From DATBIS01 sp036556805 (GTDB lineage Bacteria > Actinomycetota > UBA4738 > HRBIN12), in NCBI GenBank assembly GCA_036556805.1, contig DATBIS010000018.1, forward strand, positions 1 through 7,595: DNA of 7,595 bases, in the 5' to 3' direction. The first letter of the stretch is position 1; each line of letters begins with the position of its first letter. Shown one piece after another: positions 1 through 6,150 of this stretch. The translations under genes were made by a program, and so were the position numbers. The notes under the pieces are model-generated. The model did not search any database, was not told the origin of the DNA, and worked only from the letters and a program-made list of their open reading frames with translations.

Positions 1-337
1 TCCCGTCGGGCCCGAACGCCGCCACGTTGGGACAGTCCATGGCGTCGCCGGCCACGCCGCGCGCGTAGGTCGTGATCTCGCGCGTCCGCGGCTCCCACCG
101 GGCGATCTCGCCTCGACCGTCGTCGCACGCGTACACGCGCCCGCGCCCGTCGACCGCGACGCCCAGCATCGATCCGCCGCTCGACCCGAGCACCTCGAGC
201 TCGCCGTCCAATGTCGCCGCATAGAGCTCACCGCCTTCGCCGCCCGCGTACACCCGTTCGTCGAGGGGGTTCCACGCGACGCCTTCGGGATGGTTGAGCC
301 CGAGGACCAGCTCGTCGAACGCGGACGGATCGATCAA
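1..337 (-). CDS. SMP-30/gluconolactonase-like beta-propeller protein, partial (C-terminus outside window)
   Basis: The first 112 residues of a protein running off the left edge are visible. The N-terminus carries NHPEGVAWNP (residues 15-24), which resembles the EGP/V-W opening of the SMP-30/gluconolactonase/LRE family; its Glu18 would be a metal ligand. Repeated blade-like strands follow (DERVYAGGEGGELYA, GRGRVYACDDGRGEIARW), then DCPNVAAFGPDG at 102-112. Its Asn104 matches the family's conserved PN-(D)-V metal/substrate position. Family members are usually near 290 residues, so only about 40% is present. The start is a TTG at 337-335, which overlaps the TGA stop of the upstream aminotransferase gene as TTGA. 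This indicates translational coupling, and no other ATG/GTG/TTG start fits nearby. A sugar-lactone or related lactone hydrolase role is a family-level inference. A strictosidine-synthase-like relative is the alternative. Confidence 0.8.
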   Translation of the reverse strand, partial: MIDPSAFDELVLGLNHPEGVAWNPLDERVYAGGEGGELYAATLDGELEVLGSSGGSMLGVAVDGRGRVYACDDGRGEIARWEPRTREITTYARGVAGDAMDCPNVAAFGPDG

Positions 338-1695
338 GCTCCGGTGGCCTCGGCGATCGCGTCGTCGATGAGGTCCAATCCGTGCTCGAGCACCTCGATG
401 GTCGTGACGAGCGACGGCTGGATGTTCAACGAGGTGGTGGACGGGTCGGCGAGCACGCCTCGCCGGATCGCGCCCCAGGCCACGCGCTCCTGCAGCTCGA
501 GGTCGCGCTCCTTGGTCTCACGATCCTTCACGAACTCGATCGCCATGAAGCACCCGACCGCGCGCACGTCGCCGATGCAGGGATGACGCGTCCGCATCGC
601 CTCGAGTCTCGCGAGCCCCGCCGCCTCCAGCGCTCGCACGTTCTCGAGCACCGGCTCGCGTTCGAACACGTCGAGCGTTGCGAGCGCGGCGGCGCAGGAC
701 GCGGGCAGCCACGACCAGGTCGAGCCGGTCGACACGTCGTCGAAGTCCATCGCGCGCTCCGTGCCGAGCACCGCGCCGATCGGCATCACGCCGCCGCCCA
801 TCGACTTGCCGAGCGCCATGAGGTCGGGTTCGACGCCGAATCGCTCGACCGCGAACATCGCTCCCGTTCGTCCGAACCCGGTCTTCACCTCGTCGACGCA
901 CAGGAGGAGGTCGAACTCCCGGCACAGCTCGGCGAGCGCCGGCCAGAACGATGCAGGGGGCGCCACGCAGCCGCCCGAGCCCATCACCGGCTCGATCACG
1001 AACCCCGCCACCTCTCGCGGATCGACGGCGTGGTGCAGCACGTGATCGCGCAAGTAGTCGACGGTGCCGTCGCCGGTTCCGCCGGGGCGCGCCCTGAACG
1101 GCGTGCGGTAGGGATTGGGGTAGGGAACGTGCACGAAGCCCGGCATCAGCGCGCGGTACCCGAACGACAGGTCGCTCGTCTCGGCGCCGATCGCACCCGC
1201 GGTGCCGGCCTCCCCGTGGTAGCCGCCCATGAACCCGATCACGATCGGGCGGCCGGTGGCCCGGCGCATGAACCGGACGCAGGTCTCGACGGCCTCCGTC
1301 CCGTTCAACGCGATGTCGACGCGGGAAAGCGCGCCGGGGGCCATGGCCACGAGCCTCTCGGCGAGCGGCAGCATGAGCTCGTGGGAGTAGTAGTGCGCGT
1401 CCTCGTTGCCGTATCGCCGCAGCGCCTCGACGGCCGCCTCGGTGATGCCCGCGTGCGCCGCACCCAACGGTACCGAGGCCATCCCGCTGATGAAGTCGAG
1501 GTACACGTTGCCGTCGACGTCCTCGACCTCGTCGCCCGACTTGCGACAGATGACGAAGGGGCCGACCTCGTCGGCGAGCCCGCGGTACAGGACGGACCGC
1601 TGTCGCTCCAGGATCTCGCGCGTGCGGGGACCCGGCGGGGTCGCGACGATCCGCGGCACCTCGCCGCGCTCGTTCGAAGCGTCGCCGCTTCCCAC
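334..1695 (-). CDS. class III PLP-dependent aminotransferase (GabT/OAT-like superfamily)
   Basis: A cytosolic 453-residue fold-type I aminotransferase, a normal length for the family (about 420-460). Visible landmarks: LNGTEAVE at 130-137 (phosphate-binding loop), GGYHG at 157-161 (aromatic residue stacking on PLP), IEP at 234-236, CVDEVKTGFGRTG at 266-278 with Asp268 contacting the pyridine nitrogen, and LGKSMGGG at 295-302 with Lys297 as the Schiff-base lysine. Near 324-340 it reads GSTWSWLPAS followed by CAAALAT, where most relatives have a GGNPLA-type stretch. It also has Lys271 where GabT and OAT usually have Gln. The amino donor therefore cannot be named; a GABA or ornithine assignment would be a guess. 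The start is GTG at 1695-1693, preceded by GAGGGAG at 1699-1705. Reading further upstream would run into the preceding PhoX gene. The gene lies 20 bases downstream of that gene and overlaps the SMP-30-like gene by 4 bases, so the three are probably one transcript. Confidence 0.9.
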   Translation of the reverse strand: MGSGDASNERGEVPRIVATPPGPRTREILERQRSVLYRGLADEVGPFVICRKSGDEVEDVDGNVYLDFISGMASVPLGAAHAGITEAAVEALRRYGNEDAHYYSHELMLPLAERLVAMAPGALSRVDIALNGTEAVETCVRFMRRATGRPIVIGFMGGYHGEAGTAGAIGAETSDLSFGYRALMPGFVHVPYPNPYRTPFRARPGGTGDGTVDYLRDHVLHHAVDPREVAGFVIEPVMGSGGCVAPPASFWPALAELCREFDLLLCVDEVKTGFGRTGAMFAVERFGVEPDLMALGKSMGGGVMPIGAVLGTERAMDFDDVSTGSTWSWLPASCAAALATLDVFEREPVLENVRALEAAGLARLEAMRTRHPCIGDVRAVGCFMAIEFVKDRETKERDLELQERVAWGAIRRGVLADPSTTSLNIQPSLVTTIEVLEHGLDLIDDAIAEATGA

Positions 1696-1715
1696 CGGCT
1701 CCCTCGCTCGTCGGC

Positions 1716-3209
1716 TCAGAGGCCGATGCTGGCCCAGTCGCCCGTGATGGCGCAAGTGATGCCGGGAACCTGGATGTTCACGAACAGCCACTCACCGTCC
1801 GGGCTGAACGTCGGCCCCGCGAACTCGGAGAAGCCGACCCCGTCGCCCGCCGACTTCCCGTCGTCGGGCACGGTCGGGTCGTACAGCTTCCCCGACGCCT
1901 CGAGGTAGTGCTTCTGGACGGCCACGAGGTTCTCGGCGATCTCGATCATCGAGCCGTTGGGCAGCAGCGCCTTCACGAAGTTGCTCTTCAGGTCCCCGTC
2001 CTCGCAGATCACGATCGATCCGCCCGGGCTGGTCGTCATGTTGTCCGGCCCGTCCAGCTCGGAGCGCGCCGCCGATTCGAACAGCAGCTCCAGCTCGCCC
2101 TGCTCGCCGAGCTCGCCCACGTTCACCGTAGGGGTGTAGGACCAGACCTGCCCGAGGCCGGCGTCGCCGCCGTCGCTCGAGCCGAACACGATCGAGCCGT
2201 CTCGGTACGTGCAGCCCTCGCCGCCGAGGAACTTCGCGGCACCCTTCGCGCGACCCTGCTTGAACACGGCTGAGGCGTCGTCCTCCGCGTTCGACGGGTT
2301 GGGATCGTCGATCGTGACCCAGTTGCAGTCGAGCACCGCGCCGACGGTCTGGCCGACGATCGTGTTGTAGTTCGGCTGGTCCTTCACCCGCAGCATCTGC
2401 AGGACGCCGTGATTCAGGTTGCCGGGGGTGTCGGGGCGGAACCGGTAGAAGCCGTCGGGTCCCTCGTCCTCGGTGAGGTAGACCGACCCCGTGTTCGGAT
2501 CGACCGCCCCGGCCTCGTGCAGGAACCGCCCCATCTTCTTGAACGGTGTCGTGAGCACGGGCGCGTCCGCGGCGGGGTCGACCTCGAAGACGAACCCATG
2601 CGGCTTCTTGCGGCCCGAGCCCACCCCCGCGACGGTCTCCTCGCAGGTGAGCCAGGTGCCCCACGGCGTCGGCATGCCGGCGCAGTTCGTGTCGGTGCCG
2701 TTGAGGCTGATCCAGTGTGAGAGAAGCTGCGCGTTGCTCGCATCGATCTCGAGGGTCACCGTGCCCCCCGGCGCCTTGCGGTCCCACGCGGTCGCGGGAT
2801 CCCCGATCACGGTGCCGGCGGGGATGTCGTTGCCCTCGCCCAATTCGTGGTTGCGCACGAGACGCCAGGTGCCGTCGCCCATGTCGAACGCCGCCATGCC
2901 GTCGTGGATCGGAGGGGTGATGAACCCATCCGTCATCGCCGACCCGAACGCCCCGAGCGTGTGGTAGCTGAATCCCGGAGGAAGCGCCAGTTCGGGCCCC
3001 GCGGCCACGAGCCCGACCCCGCGCGGCACCGCCGAGGACGTCTGCCCGGCGAGCATGGCGGCCCCCGCGACGCGGTCGCGCTCCATGAGGGCTGCGCTCG
3101 CCATGACCGTGCCCATCACTCCCATGCGGAGGAAGCTGCGGCGATCCACCTCTCCCCGTCGACCCACGCCGTCCGCACGGACCGCCAGGTCCCCATCGAT
3201 CGTCTTCAA
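1716..3209 (-). CDS. PhoX/DUF839-family protein, Tat-exported putative phosphatase
   Basis: A 497-residue protein of the PhoX (DUF839) beta-propeller family, whose characterised members are Ca/Fe-dependent alkaline phosphatases acting outside the cytoplasm. A twin-arginine signal is clear: DRRSFLRMG at 22-30, then a hydrophobic, Ala-rich stretch to about 55. Family signatures in order: VRNHE (118-122), TNCAGMPTPWGTWLTCEE (174-191) with Cys176 at the iron-ligand position known from Pseudomonas PhoX, HEAG (231-234), YLTEDEGPDGFYRFRP (244-259), GGEGCTY (329-335), LDGPDNMTTSPGG (386-398), and the C-terminal block FAGPTFSPDGEWLFVNIQ (463-480) with PGITCAITGDW (482-492). The motif has GM where NCAGG is usual. 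I chose the TTG start at 3209-3207 because GAGAGGGGG lies 8 bases upstream. The next TTG upstream (3269) sits inside the -10 box. First gene of the probable operon. Phosphatase activity is a family inference; some DUF839 proteins are uncharacterised. Confidence 0.9.
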   Translation of the reverse strand: MKTIDGDLAVRADGVGRRGEVDRRSFLRMGVMGTVMASAALMERDRVAGAAMLAGQTSSAVPRGVGLVAAGPELALPPGFSYHTLGAFGSAMTDGFITPPIHDGMAAFDMGDGTWRLVRNHELGEGNDIPAGTVIGDPATAWDRKAPGGTVTLEIDASNAQLLSHWISLNGTDTNCAGMPTPWGTWLTCEETVAGVGSGRKKPHGFVFEVDPAADAPVLTTPFKKMGRFLHEAGAVDPNTGSVYLTEDEGPDGFYRFRPDTPGNLNHGVLQMLRVKDQPNYNTIVGQTVGAVLDCNWVTIDDPNPSNAEDDASAVFKQGRAKGAAKFLGGEGCTYRDGSIVFGSSDGGDAGLGQVWSYTPTVNVGELGEQGELELLFESAARSELDGPDNMTTSPGGSIVICEDGDLKSNFVKALLPNGSMIEIAENLVAVQKHYLEASGKLYDPTVPDDGKSAGDGVGFSEFAGPTFSPDGEWLFVNIQVPGITCAITGDWASIGL

Positions 3210-3217
3210 CGCGGCTT

Positions 3218-3226
3218 CCCCCTCTC
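3218..3226 (-). promoter_or_regulatory. Shine-Dalgarno deciding the TTG start of the PhoX-family gene
   Basis: On the minus strand GAGAGGGGG stands 8 bases before TTG 3209-3207. No comparable purine-rich site precedes the other in-frame candidates, so this decides the start and leaves a short, conventional Tat n-region. Confidence 0.65.
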
Positions 3227-3267
3227 CCGGCCTCGCCCACCGTACGCGAGGCTTGTGGACTGTCGAC

Positions 3268-3297
3268 AATCTACGAAGAGGCGACCGACGCGGTCAA
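3268..3297 (-). promoter_or_regulatory. sigma-70-like promoter of the PhoX-aminotransferase-SMP-30 operon
   Basis: On the minus strand, TTGACC (3297-3292) and TAGATT (3273-3268) are separated by 18 bases. The -35 matches 5 of 6 consensus positions, and the -10 matches 4 of 6 and fits the actinobacterial TAnnnT form. Transcription would start near 3260, leaving a leader of about 50 bases. The 8-base palindrome TGTCGACA (3261-3268) lies at the predicted start point and could be an operator half, but so short a palindrome may be chance. Confidence 0.65.
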
Positions 3298-3309
3298 GTC
3301 CTCCGTACG

Positions 3310-3894
3310 ATGGCGACTCGAGCGCGAAGGGAGGCGAAGCTGAGCGAGAACGACGATGCCGGACGAATCCTGCTGGTGGCGATGCCGCTGCGACATCTCG
3401 AGGCCGCCCGCGAGATCGCCGACCAGGCAGGCTCCGTCGTGCTCCCCGCCGGTGGACCGGGCGATCTCGACGCGACCGCCCTCGGCACGCACGTCCTGGT
3501 CATCGTGACGGAGCCGGGCGATGCCCGCGTGCCGGCGGCGACGTGGAGCGCGGCGTTCGGAGGTCGCGTCGACCACGACGCCGGTGATCCCTGGCCCGAG
3601 GGGCTTCCGCCGACCTGGCTGGACGAACACGGGCATCGCGGCGAGCGCGACGACGCGACGCCCCGTCCGGAGAAGCCCCACGACGCGGCCGACGCGGACG
3701 ACGACGAGGAGGACGACGAGGAGAAGGACGACGAGGCCGACGTGGTCGGGCCCCAATCCTTCTTCCGCGTGAGCGGCCTCCGGCCGCTGCCCCAGTCGGA
3801 GTGGGTGTTCGCGAACGAGCTCGTACCCAAGCAGCGCCGCCGCGGGCGAACCTTCGTGCCGCGCGTGCCGGTGCTGGTCGCAGCCCCGGGCTGA
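3310..3894 (+). CDS. hypothetical protein with Asp/Glu-rich central tract
   Basis: A 194-residue protein I do not recognise. The first part (about 19-70) alternates hydrophobic strands and a helix (GRILLVAMPLRHLEAAREIA, then THVLVIVTEP), like a small alpha/beta domain. Residues 125-144 are almost entirely Asp and Glu (DNA 3682-3741, GAC/GAG codons), a probable disordered acidic linker. The C-terminal 50 residues turn basic and hydrophobic (PKQRRRGRTFVPRVPVLVAA). No signal peptide or membrane helix is visible. The ATG at 3310 has no Shine-Dalgarno. An in-frame CTG at 3340 has GGAGG five bases upstream and would give a protein beginning MSENDDAGR (184 residues). The gene is divergent from the PhoX operon and ends 6 bases from the convergent oxidoreductase stop. 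Coding nature is supported by codon bias and by the lack of a better opposite-strand reading, but function is unknown. Confidence 0.65.
   Translation: MATRARREAKLSENDDAGRILLVAMPLRHLEAAREIADQAGSVVLPAGGPGDLDATALGTHVLVIVTEPGDARVPAATWSAAFGGRVDHDAGDPWPEGLPPTWLDEHGHRGERDDATPRPEKPHDAADADDDEEDDEEKDDEADVVGPQSFFRVSGLRPLPQSEWVFANELVPKQRRRGRTFVPRVPVLVAAPG
3327..3342 (+). promoter_or_regulatory. Shine-Dalgarno plus candidate CTG start inside the acidic-protein gene
   Basis: AAGGGAGGCG (3327-3336) is the only strong ribosome-binding signal near the 5' end of the acidic-protein gene. It stands 5 bases (counted from GGAGG) before an in-frame CTG at 3340-3342. TACGAT at 3306-3311 resembles a -10 box and overlaps the ATG, which would favour the later start, but I see no matching -35. 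Confidence 0.4.
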
Positions 3895-3900
3895 CGGAGC

Positions 3901-5505
3901 TCAGCGGCGCCCTGACCGGCGAGCGTCGCGCAGCACCTCACGAGCCGCGTTGCGACCGTTCGCACCGGTGACGCCCCCGCCGGGATGCGTTCCGGCACCG
4001 CACAGGTAGAGCCCGCGGATCGGCGTTCGGTAGTCCGCATACCCGCGGGCGGGTCGCAGGAAGAGCAGCTGGTCCGGGGTCATGTCGCCGTGCAGCGCGT
4101 GGCCGCCCGTGAGCCCCATCAGCCGTTCCATGTCGAGCGGCGTCACCACCTGTCGGTGTTCGATCAGGTCGGGGAGCTTCGGGAACACCTCCGCCATCTG
4201 CGCGACCGCGCGATCCGCTCGCGCCTCTTTGATGCCGTCCCAATCGCCGTCGCGCAACGCGTAGGGCTGAGAGTTCACGTCGATCGTCATGATGTGCTTG
4301 CCCTCGGGCGCGAGCGAGGGGTCGTGCACGGTGGGAAAGCAGATCTCGATGTGCGCCGGATCGGCCGGGATTCCTTGCACCGCTTGGGCTTGCTGGAAGT
4401 CCATGTCGGCGATGAACGGGTTCAGCTCCATGATCCCCGTGTGGTACGGCTGCACGCCCGTCTCCGGCAGTCCGCGCGCGTACGGCAGCGACGACACGGC
4501 GAGGTTGATCTTGATGCTCGTGCCCATGCAGCGGTAGGCCTCGATGCGCGCGAGGAAGTCCTCCGGCAGATCCGCGCGGTCGCAGAGCGAGAGGAACGTT
4601 CGTTTCGGGTCCGCGTTGGACAGCACGCGCGGAGCGCTGAGCTCCTCGCCGCCGGCAAGTCGAACGCCGGTGACCCGACCGCCGCGCGTCGTGAACCGCT
4701 CGACCTCGGCGTCGCAACGAATCTCACATCCCGCCTCGCGCGCGGCCTCGGCCATCGCTTCGGTGATCCGGCCCATCCCGCCGCGGACGAAGCCCCATTG
4801 CCGGGGCCCGCCTCCGGAGTCGCTCGCGTGATCGTGCAGCAGCACGAAGGCGGTGCCCGGCGTCGAGGGCCCGGCGACGCCGTCGTTGATCGCGTGCCAG
4901 CCGAGCGACGCCCGGACCTGTTCGGAGGAGAACCACTCGGATAGATACTGCTTCGCGGACGTCGAGAAGAGATACGCGAGGTCGGTCAGCCGCTTCCGAT
5001 GCCGCCAGCCGAGGCGTGCCCAGGCCGCGAGCTCGCGGAGGTCGTGGAGCGAACGAACCCGCGGGTCCGGCGCCGTCCGATCGAAGGCCGGCACCACCGC
5101 GGTGACGAGCTCGCCGAGGTTCTGCTCGAACCGCGGCAGCGCCCTTGCGTCGGCGGGGGAGAAGTACGTGACGGCCTCCGCGTCGGCGGCGGGATCGTCG
5201 CTCAAGTAGAGCGAGGAGCCGTCGGGGAACGTGTTCAGCGTCGGGCCGGCTTGGTCCACGACGATGCCACGTTCAACCAATCGCATGTCGCGCCAGACGG
5301 ATTCCCGGAGCATCGACAGCACGTAGGCGCCGGTCGACGCCCGGTAGCCGGGAGCGAACTCCTCGGTGTTGCACGCGCCGCCCACGAAGGAGCGGCGCTC
5401 GAGGACGATGGTGTGCAGGCCCGCGCTGGCGAGCGAGAAGCCGGCGACGAGGCCGTTGTGCCCGCCGCCCACGACGATCGCGTCGAACGTCCTCGTGCTG
5501 CTGAT
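3901..5505 (-). CDS. PYROXD2-like FAD-dependent oxidoreductase (phytoene-desaturase-related)
   Basis: A 534-residue flavoprotein of the CrtI/phytoene-desaturase-related amine-oxidase superfamily, closest by motif to the PYROXD2 branch. The N-terminus is a classic FAD-binding fold: FDAIVVGGGHNGLVAG with GGGHNG at 13-18, Glu36 in VLERR, and VGGAC at 41-45. The end carries LYLCGAGTHPGGGVTGANG and RNAA (499-521), the family's second FAD contact. The middle has SNADPKRTF and MDFQQAQAVQG, where PYROXD2-type proteins carry similar segments. No signal peptide or membrane helix is seen. Substrate and reaction are unknown; carotenoid desaturation should not be assumed. The N-terminus falls at ATC 5505-5503, with GAGGAG six bases upstream and a promoter at 5537-5565. 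No ATG/GTG/TTG fits between promoter and FAD motif except a GTG (5472) that would delete the first strand. The alternative is TTG 5565, adding 20 non-conserved-looking residues. The gene is monocistronic. Confidence 0.88.
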   Translation of the reverse strand: MSSTRTFDAIVVGGGHNGLVAGFSLASAGLHTIVLERRSFVGGACNTEEFAPGYRASTGAYVLSMLRESVWRDMRLVERGIVVDQAGPTLNTFPDGSSLYLSDDPAADAEAVTYFSPADARALPRFEQNLGELVTAVVPAFDRTAPDPRVRSLHDLRELAAWARLGWRHRKRLTDLAYLFSTSAKQYLSEWFSSEQVRASLGWHAINDGVAGPSTPGTAFVLLHDHASDSGGGPRQWGFVRGGMGRITEAMAEAAREAGCEIRCDAEVERFTTRGGRVTGVRLAGGEELSAPRVLSNADPKRTFLSLCDRADLPEDFLARIEAYRCMGTSIKINLAVSSLPYARGLPETGVQPYHTGIMELNPFIADMDFQQAQAVQGIPADPAHIEICFPTVHDPSLAPEGKHIMTIDVNSQPYALRDGDWDGIKEARADRAVAQMAEVFPKLPDLIEHRQVVTPLDMERLMGLTGGHALHGDMTPDQLLFLRPARGYADYRTPIRGLYLCGAGTHPGGGVTGANGRNAAREVLRDARRSGRR

Positions 5506-5517
5506 GCGCCTCTCCTC
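5503..5517 (-). promoter_or_regulatory. Shine-Dalgarno followed by apparent ATC start codon
   Basis: On the minus strand GAGGAG (5517-5512) is followed by 6 bases and then ATC (5505-5503), in frame with the oxidoreductase. This is textbook spacing with a non-textbook start codon. The predicted N-terminus, (M)SSTRTFDAIVVGGG, has the normal short lead into a Rossmann strand. Confidence 0.55.
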
Positions 5518-5894
5518 GCCCGGCCCGATTCGCGGGAAGCTAGGGTGGCATCGGTAAACTGTCAACCATCTCTTCCCGGTTCTCAAGCGGCAGCACGAAG
5601 GCCTCGCTTGGCTGGGTCGTGGGCTGGGGAACGGCCTGATCCTCGGCCACCCTGATGTTCGTCCGGATCGGTGCGGCGACGCCTCGCCATGCTGGGTCTG
5701 ATCGGAGATCCGCTGATCATCGCGTCGGGAACCCGCCTTCGAGCCCCAATCCGGGCCGCATCCTCGCGACGGCGCCGGAATTCGTCTGGGAGCCGGCGCT
5801 CGGGATCTACCGGTCAAGGTGTTCAGGTAGCTGGATCGCCCGAGGGCTAACCTACGATCGGACACAGTCCTGAGAGTGGATGGGAGAGAAGGCT
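5506..5894. other. intergenic region between oxidoreductase and small membrane protein genes
   Basis: This 389-base stretch holds the oxidoreductase leader and promoter (to 5565) and the leader of the plus-strand membrane-protein gene, with a possible -10 TACGAT at 5853-5858 but no convincing -35. Open frames cross it on both strands, but none has a good start with a ribosome-binding site or recognisable protein motifs. I see no RNA gene, repeat or mobile-element end in 5566-5850. Confidence 0.6.
5537..5565 (-). promoter_or_regulatory. strong sigma-70-like promoter of the PYROXD2-like gene
   Basis: On the minus strand a perfect TTGACA -35 (5565-5560) is followed after 17 bases by TAGCTT (5542-5537), which fits TAnnnT. 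Transcription would begin near 5530, giving a leader of about 25 bases that contains the GAGGAG site. The promoter overlaps the TTG at 5565, arguing against that codon as the start. Confidence 0.7.
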
Positions 5895-6083
5895 ATGTCG
5901 AAAGGCAACACGGGCGCCGCCGCGGGCGGCGGCGCGCTCTACGGCCTTGGGGTCTTCGGCGCGCTGTTCTACTACTGGCAGCAGGCCGACGCGTTCTGGG
6001 AGTACATCTGGGCGATCTTCCCGAAGGCAGTCTTCTGGCCGGCGTACCTGGTATACGAGGGGTTCAAGGCGCTCAGGGCGTGA
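5895..6083 (+). CDS. small membrane protein, conserved-hypothetical type
   Basis: A 62-residue protein: a short polar, Gly/Ala-rich N-terminus (MSKGNTGAAAGGG), a first hydrophobic stretch ALYGLGVFGALFYYW (about 14-28), a short linker QQADAFWEY, and a second hydrophobic stretch IWAIFPKAVFWPAYLVY (about 38-54) ending in EGFKALRA. This predicts two short membrane segments or a hairpin rich in Trp, Tyr and Phe. It resembles small uncharacterised actinobacterial membrane proteins from memory (an impression, not a search). The ATG at 5895 is preferred over the in-frame ATG at 5880 because GGGAGAG (5882-5888) lies 6 bases before it. It stands alone, convergent with the deazaflavin-reductase gene 67 bases away. 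No function can be assigned. Confidence 0.75.
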   Translation: MSKGNTGAAAGGGALYGLGVFGALFYYWQQADAFWEYIWAIFPKAVFWPAYLVYEGFKALRA

Positions 6084-6150
6084 CGCAGCCGATCCGCGCC
6101 GCCCGGACCTGACGAGCAGGCATCCCCGAGGCGAGCTTTCCGCACTCGAC

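Noticed and set aside
382..1908. Very long open frame (508 codons) on the plus strand opposite the aminotransferase
   Set aside because: It is Arg/His/Ala-rich with no recognisable motifs. It is an antisense shadow caused by GC-rich third positions of the real minus-strand gene.
1792..3240. 482-codon minus-strand frame inside the PhoX-family gene
   Set aside because: A frame-shifted Arg/Gly-rich shadow. The competing frame has Tat and DUF839 motifs throughout.
5697..5720. Cluster of three GATC sites forming an imperfect palindrome
   Set aside because: Only the outer five bases pair, the centre is mismatched, and no nearby feature suggests an operator or origin.
5506..5865. In-frame 120-codon N-terminal extension of the oxidoreductase
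   Set aside because: It has low-complexity Arg/Pro/Ser composition, no family similarity, and it spans the gene's own promoter and ribosome-binding site.
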